NCBI GenBank assembly: GCA_026708115.1 | Contig: JAPOVL010000025.1 | Coordinates: forward strand, 62,001-126,000 | Length of the DNA: 64,000 nt | Origin: Chloroflexota bacterium | Lineage (GTDB): Bacteria > Chloroflexota > Anaerolineae > Aggregatilineales > Phototrophicaceae | Reading direction: 5' to 3' | In this document: piece by piece, positions 39,482-48,787 of the stretch | How the letters are laid out: the number at the start of each line of letters is the position of its first letter | Position numbering within the stretch: the stretch's first letter is position 1 | Position numbers and translations under genes: made by a program | The notes under the pieces: generated by a model | Told to the model about the DNA's origin: nothing | Seen by the model: the letters and a program-made list of their open reading frames with translations, nothing else | The model's database searches: none

Positions 39482-40738
39482 CTACACCAGCGCGCCGGCG
39501 GCGAAGGCCAGGGACGCGGCTTGCTCGCTGACGGTGACGGCCTCGCGCCCGTTGAGCTCGGCGGCGATGTTGGCACTGACCCAGAGATTCTCCAGTTCGA
39601 GCGTGTTTTTGATGCGCATGACGCGGGCGTCGCGGATCTGCGAGGGATCGCTGCGGAAGGCGTCAAAGAGCGCCGCTTTGATTGTCTCCTCGTCGCTTTC
39701 GAAGACCAGCGGCATGCGGCAGCGCAGCAGGAAACCGCTGGTGAACATGTTCTTGATGGTGACAGGAAAGTCGATTTTATCAAAGAGCTTGCGCGACATA
39801 AAATCGGCCAGCCCATAGGTGGTGGCGTTGCCGTGGGATTCCGGCGTCAGGTCGAGGATGGCGATGCGCTTGATGCGCGGCGATTCGGGCTCGGGCTCGC
39901 CCTCGACCATCCAGCGGCCGATGATATTGGTATCCATGCCGGCGCCGCTGATGTTCTTGCCCATCTCGTCGATAATGAGCACATCAATCTCGTCCACGGG
40001 CAGCGACGGCATCAATGTGCGCGAGCGCCGCAGCAATCGCTGATCGCCCTCAACCACGGTATCGGCGCGGAAGCCTTCGAGCTGCGCGACAGTGTGATAA
40101 CCATCCTCGACTACGCCGAAGCCGGCAAGGAAGTTGCTGGGCCCGAGCAGGTGCTGGGCCACGATCGGCATGTAATCGCGCAAGCCGACCGTGCCTTGCT
40201 GATGGATGGTGCGGGCGCCGGTTTCCTTGCCCAGCCCAATCGCGAGCATCTTGAGCAGCCCGCTTTCGTGCGGGCCGCGGAAATCGGTATGCACTTTGGT
40301 CCGGTTGCTGATGATTAGACCGTCAGCCTCGGCCACATTCTTGTCCAGGAAAGCTGGCATGCCGACGCTTGTGATGCCCGTATTGACGACTTTCATAGTG
40401 GCGTGAATGGGGCAGCCCACGGTCGCTTCGCTGATGCCCAAGCCATCGAGCACTTCGATTTGTCCGGCCGGGGTGCCGCCGCCGTGGCTGCCCATCGCCG
40501 GCACGATGAAGGGTTGACCGCCCGACTCTTTGACCAGCGCCACCAACTTGCGGGCGATGACGTCAATGCTGGCAATGCCGCGGCTGCCGAATCCCAGCGC
40601 GATGCGCTTGCCTCGGACCGCCTCCGTCAGCCTCAGCCGTCCCCATTCGGCATCCAGCGTACGATCGATATCCACGGGGTCGCCCTTGGGCAACTCTTGC
40701 TTGACGGGATAAAGGGTCGGGATAGTCACGTTTTCCAT
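39482..40738 (-). CDS. Lactate-racemase-domain (DUF2088/LarA-like) protein
   Basis: IALGFGSRGIASIDVIARKLVALVKESGGQPFIVPAMGSHGGGTPAGQIEVLDGLGI. Confidence 0.75.
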   Translation of the reverse strand: MENVTIPTLYPVKQELPKGDPVDIDRTLDAEWGRLRLTEAVRGKRIALGFGSRGIASIDVIARKLVALVKESGGQPFIVPAMGSHGGGTPAGQIEVLDGLGISEATVGCPIHATMKVVNTGITSVGMPAFLDKNVAEADGLIISNRTKVHTDFRGPHESGLLKMLAIGLGKETGARTIHQQGTVGLRDYMPIVAQHLLGPSNFLAGFGVVEDGYHTVAQLEGFRADTVVEGDQRLLRRSRTLMPSLPVDEIDVLIIDEMGKNISGAGMDTNIIGRWMVEGEPEPESPRIKRIAILDLTPESHGNATTYGLADFMSRKLFDKIDFPVTIKNMFTSGFLLRCRMPLVFESDEETIKAALFDAFRSDPSQIRDARVMRIKNTLELENLWVSANIAAELNGREAVTVSEQAASLAFAAGALV

Positions 40739-40997
40739 TGTCTAGCTCGCTTCACTTGGATTGTCGTTCTTTTAGTATTGTAGCGACATGGACTGCGTTA
40801 GGCAAAGGGCAGCTGCTTTTGGGGGTTGCGAACATCGCAGATAGACGACCTTGCCGGTCCCGGAACAGATTACTAAACCACCGAGACACCGAGAGCACCG
40901 AGAGTTCTTTGAGAGAATTGCGCTGAACCTGCGTGTTTCTTGTCGTCTAAGTTTTCGACAATCGAACTTGTTAGCGTAAGCAGGATTTGCTCTGCTG

Positions 40998-41831
40998 TCA
41001 CCCGGGCGGTACAAGATTCTGCTCAATGGCCACAGGAATGCCAGATGCTTCAAGACGCTGGCGGGCAATTGCGATGTATTCCGGCGATATGTCGATCCCG
41101 ATGAATGCCCGGCCCTGCAAAAGCGCCATTTTGCCGGTCGTCCCGGAACCGCACATGGGGTCAAGCACCAGATCGCCCGGGTTGCTCCAGGACAAGATAT
41201 GATCGAGCGCCAGTTTTTCGGGGAAGACCGCCGGATGCTGGAAGGCGATCTTGTCGTTGGTGGTACCGCCCAAACCGACAGCGTAGGACCAAATGTTGGT
41301 GCGGGTCTTCTCTTTGTTGAGCTTGCCCAGCTTCTTTTTGTTGATCCCGTCCGGCAGCTTGTTATGAGTGAGCATCTCGTAGCCGTGGCGCTGGGTCGGC
41401 GCTTTGAGCGGATTGAACGTGGCGGGCTTGCCCTTGGAAAGCACGAACATCATTTCGTAGGCATTGGTATAGGCATTGCTGCGGGTGAAAGGCGTATTTT
41501 TCTTTTGATAGATCATGACGTCATGCGCGGTAAATCCAATGCGCTGGAAGGTGAGGGCTTGACGAAACGATGTCAGACTTCGCCCGCCATTGATGCGATC
41601 GCCCACTACCCAGACCACTACACCACCCTCAGCCGTGACGCGAAACAGTTCATTTGCGATTTCCTCAAAGGGAAAATCATATCCCTTGTAATCTCGCAAT
41701 CCGTCATACGGTGGTGACGTGACCGTCAGTTTAATGATGCCGTCAGCCCAATTTCGCATCACATCCACACAGTTGCCGACGATGAGCCTGGCAGCACCGT
41801 CGTTTTGGGCTCCATTTTGTCTCGTGCTCAT
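40998..41831 (-). CDS. Site-specific DNA methyltransferase, beta class (N4-C or N6-A)
   Basis: VTSPPYDGLRDYKGYDFPF catalytic motif; LVLDPMCGSGTTGKMALLQGRAFIGIDISPEY SAM-binding motif. Confidence 0.9.
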   Translation of the reverse strand: MSTRQNGAQNDGAARLIVGNCVDVMRNWADGIIKLTVTSPPYDGLRDYKGYDFPFEEIANELFRVTAEGGVVVWVVGDRINGGRSLTSFRQALTFQRIGFTAHDVMIYQKKNTPFTRSNAYTNAYEMMFVLSKGKPATFNPLKAPTQRHGYEMLTHNKLPDGINKKKLGKLNKEKTRTNIWSYAVGLGGTTNDKIAFQHPAVFPEKLALDHILSWSNPGDLVLDPMCGSGTTGKMALLQGRAFIGIDISPEYIAIARQRLEASGIPVAIEQNLVPPG

Positions 41832-41907
41832 GCTCCACGTCGCTTTCTGCTATGTCCTTCGTCATTGTTTATAGCAAATACCGCCGGCTCTGTCATGCGC
41901 AGCGCGC

Positions 41908-42186
41908 TTATACCAGGCGCCCGCGCTTATTCTTGCGGCGCCGCAAAAGTCTAAACAGCGCATACATCACGATCAGATTAACCCCCTGCGTCAAGGTAAT
42001 GCCGCCGATCAGCCCGTACAAACCGGACTGACAAGCCCTGTCCGCCGCGCAGGATTGGCCCAAGGCTTCGGCGACAAGCAGCGCCAGCGCAATTCCAATC
42101 AAGATGCCGCAAATGCTGAGACCGAGTATAGCAATGGTTCGAATCATGATCGCTCTCACATCAAGGCGAGTTCCCTTATTCATCAA
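41908..42186 (-). CDS. Small membrane protein, unknown
   Basis: 92 aa, two hydrophobic segments, basic tail. Confidence 0.45.
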   Translation of the reverse strand: MMNKGTRLDVRAIMIRTIAILGLSICGILIGIALALLVAEALGQSCAADRACQSGLYGLIGGITLTQGVNLIVMYALFRLLRRRKNKRGRLV

Positions 42187-42356
42187 GATCTCCTGGCGCA
42201 GAATCGACTATTCTCGGGATAAGCCCCGAGACGGTCAATTATAGCACAAATGTTCGCAGATGTCAAGTGCCTTGATTTCGCCAGGAGCGAGTCTCGTTGT
42301 CCACATTATGTCGCCGTGCTACAATCCCGCCCAATTGCTGATGGCTGGGAGGAATA

Positions 42357-43247
42357 ATGGGCGGGAAAGTGATTCTGCTGGACGGCGGCATGGGCCAAGA
42401 GATTGTCAATCGCGGCGGCAAAGGCGGATATGGCGAATGGGCGGCCGCCGCCCTGCACGAAGATCCCGATTTGGTGCGCCAAATCCATGCCGACTACATC
42501 GGGGCCGGCGCTGAGGTCATCACGACCAATACTTATGGCACGACGCGGGCGCGGCTGCGGCATGTCGGAATAGAAGATCGGCTGGCTGAATTGCTGCGCG
42601 TTGCCGGTCGACTGGCTGTGCAAGCCCGTGACGATTGCGGAGAAGAGAATGTGCGGATCGCCACAAGTTTGCCGCCCCTGGAAGCCAGTTACGCTAGTGA
42701 ATTCGAACTGAGTTTCGAGCAGACCGCCGCAGAATTCGCCGAACTTATGGACCTGCTCGATCCTTATGTCGACATTTTCCTGGGCGAGACTTTGTCCACG
42801 ACCTTTGAAGCGAAGGCTTTTCTGGGAGCGGCTGCTGGCCGCGGCAAGCCCATCTGGCTGTCGCTGACGCTTGACGATCATGGCTCGACGGCACTTCGCG
42901 GCGGAGAAAGCCTGTCGGGTGCAATCGCGGATTTAGGCGACGCTTTACCCGATGCGCTACTGATAAACTGCTGCACGCCGGACAGTATTACCAGTGCCTT
43001 GCCTGTACTGAGAGCCAGCAGCATGCCCTTCGGCGCTTACGCCAACGGCTTCGTGGAGATCCCAGAAAGCTGGGACGAAGCAGGCGGAGTCGCGCAGTTA
43101 TCGACTCGACGGGACTTAACGCCGGAGGTCTATTCAGCCGATGTCGCGCGCTGGATCGCCGGCGGCGCGTCGATCGTCGGCGGCTGCTGCGAGGTGGGTC
43201 CGGCGCATATCGCGCGCTTGCGCCAGTTGATTGATGAATCTGTTTAG
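42357..43247 (+). CDS. Homocysteine S-methyltransferase family protein
   Basis: ILLDGGMGQEI, LINCCTPDSI, SIVGGCCEVGPAHI (zinc-binding GGCC). Confidence 0.85.
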   Translation: MGGKVILLDGGMGQEIVNRGGKGGYGEWAAAALHEDPDLVRQIHADYIGAGAEVITTNTYGTTRARLRHVGIEDRLAELLRVAGRLAVQARDDCGEENVRIATSLPPLEASYASEFELSFEQTAAEFAELMDLLDPYVDIFLGETLSTTFEAKAFLGAAAGRGKPIWLSLTLDDHGSTALRGGESLSGAIADLGDALPDALLINCCTPDSITSALPVLRASSMPFGAYANGFVEIPESWDEAGGVAQLSTRRDLTPEVYSADVARWIAGGASIVGGCCEVGPAHIARLRQLIDESV

Positions 43248-43259
43248 GAGCGAGCATCC

Positions 43260-43961
43260 ATGACGCAAAAGACAGCCGTCATCACCGGGGCCGGGGGTGG
43301 CATGGGGCGGGCGATAGCGCTTAAATTCGCGGAAGCCGGCATCCGTCCGATACTGGTTGGCAGAACGGAAGCCAAGCTGCGCTCCGTGGCCGCGGAAGTA
43401 GCGGCGCGCGGCATCACCGCCGGCGTGCATATCCTGGATGTCACCGACGACGAGGCCATTGCCGCTTTCGGCGCTTATCTAGCCGATACGGCGCTGGACG
43501 TGCTGGTCAACTGCGCCGGCGATTGGCTAATCGCATATCTGCAAGATACCAGCAACGACCAGCTCGACCAGATCTTGCGGACCAATTTGCGCGCGCCCTA
43601 TATTCTGTCGCGCGCGCTCTTGCCCAATTTGCGACGCAGCGACAATGCCAGCATCATCAATATCGGCTCGCTTGTGACTTCGATATCGGTACCGACGGTG
43701 AGCGCCTACACCGCGGCCAAGGTCGGGTTGAAAGGCTTGACGGGTTCCCTGGCCGCCGAATTGCGGCCGGAGTTGATCCGCGTCGTGATGATCTCGCCCG
43801 GACCGGCGGATACGCCCATGCGCGACGCCGCCTCGCCGGGCATCGACAAGTCGCTTCTGGTAAGGCCCGATACCATCGCGGAGATGGTTCACGCTGTAGT
43901 CACGTTGCCGCGGGGCATCACAACCAGTGACTTCGTCCTCTACTCGATGCGATGGGAATAG
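43260..43961 (+). CDS. SDR-family oxidoreductase
   Basis: TAVITGAGGGMGRAIALKFAEAG; YTAAKVGLKGLTGSLAAEL. Confidence 0.9.
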   Translation: MTQKTAVITGAGGGMGRAIALKFAEAGIRPILVGRTEAKLRSVAAEVAARGITAGVHILDVTDDEAIAAFGAYLADTALDVLVNCAGDWLIAYLQDTSNDQLDQILRTNLRAPYILSRALLPNLRRSDNASIINIGSLVTSISVPTVSAYTAAKVGLKGLTGSLAAELRPELIRVVMISPGPADTPMRDAASPGIDKSLLVRPDTIAEMVHAVVTLPRGITTSDFVLYSMRWE

Positions 43962-43964
43962 ATA

Positions 43965-44849
43965 TCAGAGCTTGAGGCGCGGGTCGAGGATGTCGCGCAA
44001 GCCGTCGCCCAGCAGATTGATCGACAGCACCGTGATCATGATCGCCAGCCCGGGATAAGTGGTGACCCAGGCGGCCACCCGAATGTAATCGCGACCCTCG
44101 TTGAGCATTAGACCCCATTCCGGATCGGGCGGTTGCTGCCCCAGGCCGAGGAAGCTCAAGGCAGCGCCTGAGATGATGGCGCCGGCCACGCCGTTAGTCG
44201 CCACGACAATGATCGGCGCCAGCACGTTGGGCAAGATATGCCGGGCCATGATGCGCCAGGACGAAGCGCCCAGCGCCTGCGCCGCGACGATGAAATCGAA
44301 TTGCTTGACCGACAAGGCGCTGCCGCGCACGACGCGGGTATATACAGGAATCGACGACAAGCCGACCGCAATCATCACATTCTGCAGGTTGCGGCCCAGC
44401 ACCGCGATGATGACCAGCGCCAGCAGGATGCCCGGGAAGGCCAGCATCATGTCGATGAAGCGCATAATCAGCACATCGGTCCAGCCGCCGATATAACCGG
44501 CGATCAAGCCGAGCAGCGTGCCGATAGTCGCGCCGATGGCGACCGAGACGATGCCCACCTGCAGCGAGACGCGCCCGCCATAGAGAATCCGCGTCAGGAT
44601 GTCGCGGCCCAGATTGTCGGTGCCGAGCAGGAATTCGGCGTTGGGCGGTTGCAGGCGGTGGCGGCGGAATTGCTGCGTCGGTTCATAGGGGCTGATCTGC
44701 GCCGCTAGCACGACCAGCATGATCACCGCGCCCAGCACGACGGCCCCCGCCATGACATTGCGCGAGCGCAGACAACGCTTGAGGAAACGCGACCAGCGGC
44801 GCGCCTCACGGTAATGGAGATTCGTAGGAGCAGCACGCAGATCAGACAT
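43965..44849 (-). CDS. Dipeptide/oligopeptide ABC transporter permease (DppC-like)
   Basis: LLGTDNLGRDILTRILYGGRVSL; AAQALGASSWRIMARHILPNVLAPI. Confidence 0.9.
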   Translation of the reverse strand: MSDLRAAPTNLHYREARRWSRFLKRCLRSRNVMAGAVVLGAVIMLVVLAAQISPYEPTQQFRRHRLQPPNAEFLLGTDNLGRDILTRILYGGRVSLQVGIVSVAIGATIGTLLGLIAGYIGGWTDVLIMRFIDMMLAFPGILLALVIIAVLGRNLQNVMIAVGLSSIPVYTRVVRGSALSVKQFDFIVAAQALGASSWRIMARHILPNVLAPIIVVATNGVAGAIISGAALSFLGLGQQPPDPEWGLMLNEGRDYIRVAAWVTTYPGLAIMITVLSINLLGDGLRDILDPRLKL

Positions 44850-45765
44850 AGCGAATCCTGGGATCAATGAAGGCATAGACGATGTCGACCACGATGTTGA
44901 CAAAGACGTACATCAAAGCGATGAATAGCGTCGTGCCCTGGACCATGGTGAAGTCTTTCTGCAGCACGGCTTCGACGTACTTTTGGCCGATGCCCAGCCG
45001 GGCGAAGATCGTCTCGGTGATGACGGCGCCGCTTAGCATGTTGCCCAGCATCAAGCCCAAGATGGTCACGACCGGGATTAACGCGTTTCTCAGCACGTGC
45101 CGGATGACGACCAGGCGCTCGCTGATGCCCTTGGAGCGCGCCGTCAGCACGAAATCTTGATTGAGCACCTCCAACATGCTGGAGCGAACCATGCGCGCCA
45201 GCGAGCCGGCAGAGACCAATGCCAGCGCCGTCGCTGGCAAGATCAGCCGTTCGATGCCGCCCTGACCGATGGCGGGTAGGACGCGCAATTGCACGGCAAA
45301 GAGCAGGATCAGCAAGAGCGACGACCAGTAAACCGGCATGGAGATGCCAACCAGTGCCAGCGCCATGGCCAGCGTATCAACGATGGTGTTGTGATTGAGA
45401 GCGGCGATGATGCCGACGCTGATGCCGATGAAGGCCGCGATCATCAGGGCGGCGGCGGCCAGTTCGATGGTCCAGGGCAGGCGGTTGAGAATCTGTTCGG
45501 TGACTGGCACATTGGTCTGCAAGGAGCGTCCCAAATCTCCCCGCAAGGCATTGCCCATGTAGCTCAAATACTGTACGTGCAGCGGGCGGTTCAAGCCCAT
45601 GTCTTCCCGCACTTTTTCCAGCAGTTCCGGCGAACTGCGCTTGTCGCCGAGGAAGACTTCGGCGGGGTCGCCCGGGGTCAAGTGCAGCATCAAAAAGACG
45701 GCGACCGTGACCAGGAAGACGGTGGGTACGGTTTGTAACAGTCGGCCCGCAAGGTATTTGCTCAT
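44842..45765 (-). CDS. Dipeptide/oligopeptide ABC transporter permease (DppB-like)
   Basis: KYLAGRLLQTVPTVFLVTVAVFLMLHLTPGDPAE; 8-bp overlap with DppC-like gene. Confidence 0.9.
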   Translation of the reverse strand: MSKYLAGRLLQTVPTVFLVTVAVFLMLHLTPGDPAEVFLGDKRSSPELLEKVREDMGLNRPLHVQYLSYMGNALRGDLGRSLQTNVPVTEQILNRLPWTIELAAAALMIAAFIGISVGIIAALNHNTIVDTLAMALALVGISMPVYWSSLLLILLFAVQLRVLPAIGQGGIERLILPATALALVSAGSLARMVRSSMLEVLNQDFVLTARSKGISERLVVIRHVLRNALIPVVTILGLMLGNMLSGAVITETIFARLGIGQKYVEAVLQKDFTMVQGTTLFIALMYVFVNIVVDIVYAFIDPRIRYV

Positions 45766-45795
45766 TGGACGGTCAGCCAAAGGACGCTAGGTGCT

Positions 45796-46215
45796 TCAAT
45801 TCGCAATACAGGGATACTGGCCGCGCATCCAGGCTTCGTAACGCTCAATGACACGGCGCTCCAAGTTCAGTCGCAACACGGCGATTGTGGCTCGGCCTGC
45901 CGGGCTGAGTCCAGCGATGGTCATATCGCTCATGAGTTCAAAATGATGATTCCATTCTTGCGCGCGCGGGTTGTAGAGGCGAATAGGTTCACCGGTAAGA
46001 GGATCGAGCGCGGCGACATCGGAGCCCTTGTATTGGTTGCAACTCCTGCAAGCCGAACAGAGATTGTCGAGCGTGTCTTCGCCACCGTGTTTCTTGGAAA
46101 TGATATGATCAACATGAAGTTGAATTGTTCGATGGTCAGGGGCGACAAGACAGTATTCGCAGCAACCGCCGGAACGCTGCAAAATCTCGCGCTGTTGAGC
46201 TACAGTGATGGTCAC
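45796..46215 (-). CDS. HNH endonuclease
   Basis: CEYCLVAPDHRTIQLHVDHIISKKHGGEDTLDNLCSACRSCNQYKGS; GTG start overlaps upstream TGA. Confidence 0.85.
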   Translation of the reverse strand: MTITVAQQREILQRSGGCCEYCLVAPDHRTIQLHVDHIISKKHGGEDTLDNLCSACRSCNQYKGSDVAALDPLTGEPIRLYNPRAQEWNHHFELMSDMTIAGLSPAGRATIAVLRLNLERRVIERYEAWMRGQYPCIAN

Positions 46216-46469
46216 AATGTGCTTAGCCGCTGACGCCGCTTGATCTTTGCCTTGAGCAGCGAGACAAAATCGTCAGCGCGAGCCAACTCGTCCAGCTCTT
46301 CCGCCTCTACTGCAGTAAGTTCATCTTCGCCGTTTAGATCCAACAGGAAATGCACACGCGCCTGCAAATCGGGCGGCATGAAGTAGCTTAGAACTTCTTC
46401 ATCCGACGGCCGGCATGCCAGAAAATCGGCGATGACATCGTTTATGGCGCGTATCGGCGCGTCTATCAT
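46212..46469 (-). CDS. Small helical protein, paralog 2 of HNH cassette
   Basis: VIADFLACRPSDEEVLSYFMPPDLQARVHFLLDLNGEDELTAVEAEELDELARADDFVSLLKAKIKRR; ATGA overlap with upstream gene. Confidence 0.75.
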   Translation of the reverse strand: MIDAPIRAINDVIADFLACRPSDEEVLSYFMPPDLQARVHFLLDLNGEDELTAVEAEELDELARADDFVSLLKAKIKRRQRLSTL

Positions 46470-46801
46470 GATCTGTTTTCTTCCTGCTTGTCGGCGTCTG
46501 CACTCGACGCATCGCCCTCGTCCTGCGCGCTGGCTTCGCCGCCATCGTTGCCATTCTCCTGCTCCAGCCGGCGTCTGATTTTGGCTCTGAGGCGCGTCAA
46601 CACGTCATCTACGAAGCGGAAGTCGCCCAACTCCTCGCGTTGCGCGGCGGTCAATCGGCTGGTGGCGTCGATTTCAATCAAACTGTCGAGGCGCGCCTGC
46701 AGGTCGGGCGGGATTTTGTAGGCCAGCATTGCCTCGTCCGTAGGCCGGGCGGCGAGGAAATCTGTCACGACATCAAAGACGGTTCGAGTCGGCGCATCCA
46801 A
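46466..46801 (-). CDS. Small helical protein, paralog 1 of HNH cassette
   Basis: VVTDFLAARPTDEAMLAYKIPPDLQARLDSLIEIDATSRLTAAQREELGDFRFVDDVLTRLRAKIRRR, plus acidic tail. Confidence 0.75.
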   Translation of the reverse strand: MDAPTRTVFDVVTDFLAARPTDEAMLAYKIPPDLQARLDSLIEIDATSRLTAAQREELGDFRFVDDVLTRLRAKIRRRLEQENGNDGGEASAQDEGDASSADADKQEENRS

Positions 46802-46915
46802 AACGTTTTGCTCTCCATCAACTCCGCACCATCAGTATAACCGATCATGCGGCACATGAAGACAGGGACCGATTTGATGTCCCTGCCTTCGTTTGATTAT
46901 CTAACTTCTGTGCAT

Positions 46916-48517
46916 TCACATACCCATGGTCGCCGAATAGAAGTTGGGCACGAAACCGCCGCCGAGGATGGTCACATTATGCACCTCAGGCGTGCTGGCG
47001 TAGAGCACGACCGGGTCATTGAAATAGACCATGACAACCTGGTCGGCCAGTGCCTGCTGAATGTCGGCATACGCAGCGGCGCGCGCTTCCGGATCGCCGA
47101 TGCCCACGGCGGCGTCAATCATGGTGTCCATCTCATCGTTCCGGTAGTTGTTGCGGTTGGTGCCGCCGCCGGCGTTCGACGAATGATAGAGCGTACGGAA
47201 GACGCCGTCCGGATCAGTCTGCGTATCCCACCACTGCTGGGTATTGTGCTCGCCCGCGCGAACAACTGTCAGATAAGCGGCGATATCCGCCAGGTTGATC
47301 TGGAAGTCGATGCCGATAGCATTGAGATCTTCTTGCAGGAATTGCGCCGTCGCCGCGCTCAGCGGACGATCGGGCGACCAGTGTTCGATGGCGAGCGGAA
47401 CGCCGTCCCGTTCCCGGATGCCGGTCTCGTCATTCATGACCCAGCCGGCTTCATCCAGAATCGCGCCGGAGGCATCGGGATCGTAGGGATTGACCTGGCA
47501 GAAAACATCGGTCCAGCCGAACATCGATTTGGTCAGCGCGCTGCAAGCCCTGGAACCCAGCCCGTCGTAGACGATATCTTGCATAATGTCGATGTCAATG
47601 GCTTGGGCGATGGCCTTGCGAACCGCCAATTCGTCGGTGGGCGACTTGATCTGGTTGAACATGAAGGAATAGCCATGTCCAGCCTGATCGTACTGCGTCA
47701 CATTGAAATCCGGGCTTTCTTCCAGCCGCGCGACATCGAGGCCGGGGATGTTGTCAATCATATCGACTTCGCCACTTTCCAGCGCGGCGATGCGCGTGCC
47801 GGGGTCAGTCAAGATCTTGAAAATCAGTCGGTCGATATCCGCCGGTCCAGAGCGCCCGAAAACGGCCTCGTTGCCCCAGTTGTAGTCCGGATTCTTGACC
47901 ATCACCACTTCAGAATCCGCCGTGTAGGACTCGAAGATGAAGGGACCAGTGCCGACAATGCCGGAAAAGCCCCAATCGGCGCCCAGCGCTTCAACCGCCG
48001 TTGGCGAAATGGGACCCAACTGCGGATGCGAAACGCCATCCAGGAATGCCGCATTCGGCGACGAGAAACGCACGGCAATCGAATGTTCGCCGAGCGCCTC
48101 GGATTCCGCATAGGGACCGATGAAGCTGAAAGCCATCTGCGACTTGGTATCGGGATCGACGATGCGATCGAAGGTGTACTTGACCGCTTCCGCATTGAAT
48201 GGCGTGCCGTCGTGGAAACTTACGTCATCCCGCAATTCAAAGACGTACTCCGTCGCATCTTCGTTGACGGTCCAACTAGTTGCGAGACCGGGATGGAAGA
48301 CACCGAGCGGCTGCTGCTTGACCAGCGTATCGAAGACATGCCCGACGATCACTTCCACGCTGGAGAAGGTGGTCGCTGTCGGGTCCAGTGTGTCCACGCC
48401 GCGGCTGATGCCAAAGGTCAAGGTTAGATCCTGTGCCGAAATCGGCGCGACCAGCGACAAGAATAGCAAGAGGGCGAGAACCAGAGTAAAGGGACGCGAA
48501 ACTAAGGACTTGCACAT
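46916..48517 (-). CDS. ABC transporter peptide-type (family 5) substrate-binding protein
   Basis: Signal peptide; FGISRGVDTLDPTATTF, YVFELRDDVSFHDGTPFNAEAVKYTFDRI. Confidence 0.95.
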   Translation of the reverse strand: MCKSLVSRPFTLVLALLLFLSLVAPISAQDLTLTFGISRGVDTLDPTATTFSSVEVIVGHVFDTLVKQQPLGVFHPGLATSWTVNEDATEYVFELRDDVSFHDGTPFNAEAVKYTFDRIVDPDTKSQMAFSFIGPYAESEALGEHSIAVRFSSPNAAFLDGVSHPQLGPISPTAVEALGADWGFSGIVGTGPFIFESYTADSEVVMVKNPDYNWGNEAVFGRSGPADIDRLIFKILTDPGTRIAALESGEVDMIDNIPGLDVARLEESPDFNVTQYDQAGHGYSFMFNQIKSPTDELAVRKAIAQAIDIDIMQDIVYDGLGSRACSALTKSMFGWTDVFCQVNPYDPDASGAILDEAGWVMNDETGIRERDGVPLAIEHWSPDRPLSAATAQFLQEDLNAIGIDFQINLADIAAYLTVVRAGEHNTQQWWDTQTDPDGVFRTLYHSSNAGGGTNRNNYRNDEMDTMIDAAVGIGDPEARAAAYADIQQALADQVVMVYFNDPVVLYASTPEVHNVTILGGGFVPNFYSATMGM

Positions 48518-48681
48518 GAGGATCTCCTTCTAAGAAACTCTTTTGACGGGGTATTGATTTGGCGCGGACGGCGCAGTCGCGGGACCGCGCATCGCTGACA
48601 AGATCCCATTTCTTGGGAAACTGTCAACAATATACTATGATACAGAGTATAGGGTTCGAGCTTGGCCCTGTCAAGAAATCG

Positions 48682-48780
48682 CGGCAGCCGCTCGGCGCGT
48701 TGTCGGCGACAAAGTCAGGCGGGCTCACACAAAATATTAAGCCTTCTCGTCGCCTGCGCGACGGGTTTATTGAAATAGAG
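48682..48780 (+). repeat. Dispersed stem-loop element, copy R4
   Basis: GGCAGCCGCTCGGCGCGTTGTCGGCGACAAAGTCAGGCGGGCTCACACAAAATATTAAGCCTTCTCGTCGCCTGCGCGACGGGTTTATTGAAATAGAG. Confidence 0.75.
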
Positions 48781-48787
48781 GACGAAG

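Noticed and set aside
39482-40738. Active nickel lactate racemase system
   Set aside because: Only a LarA-domain-like gene is present; no LarB/C/E maturation genes were seen in the window, so I do not claim racemase activity.
46847-48427. 526-aa plus-strand ORF
   Set aside because: Antisense to a clear family-5 substrate-binding protein; His/Arg/Gly-rich composition typical of high-GC mirror ORFs.
44842-48517. Dipeptide ABC operon lacking ATPase genes as a degenerate transporter
   Set aside because: Absence of DppD/DppF in this window is not evidence of decay; they may be elsewhere, and both permeases and SBP are intact.
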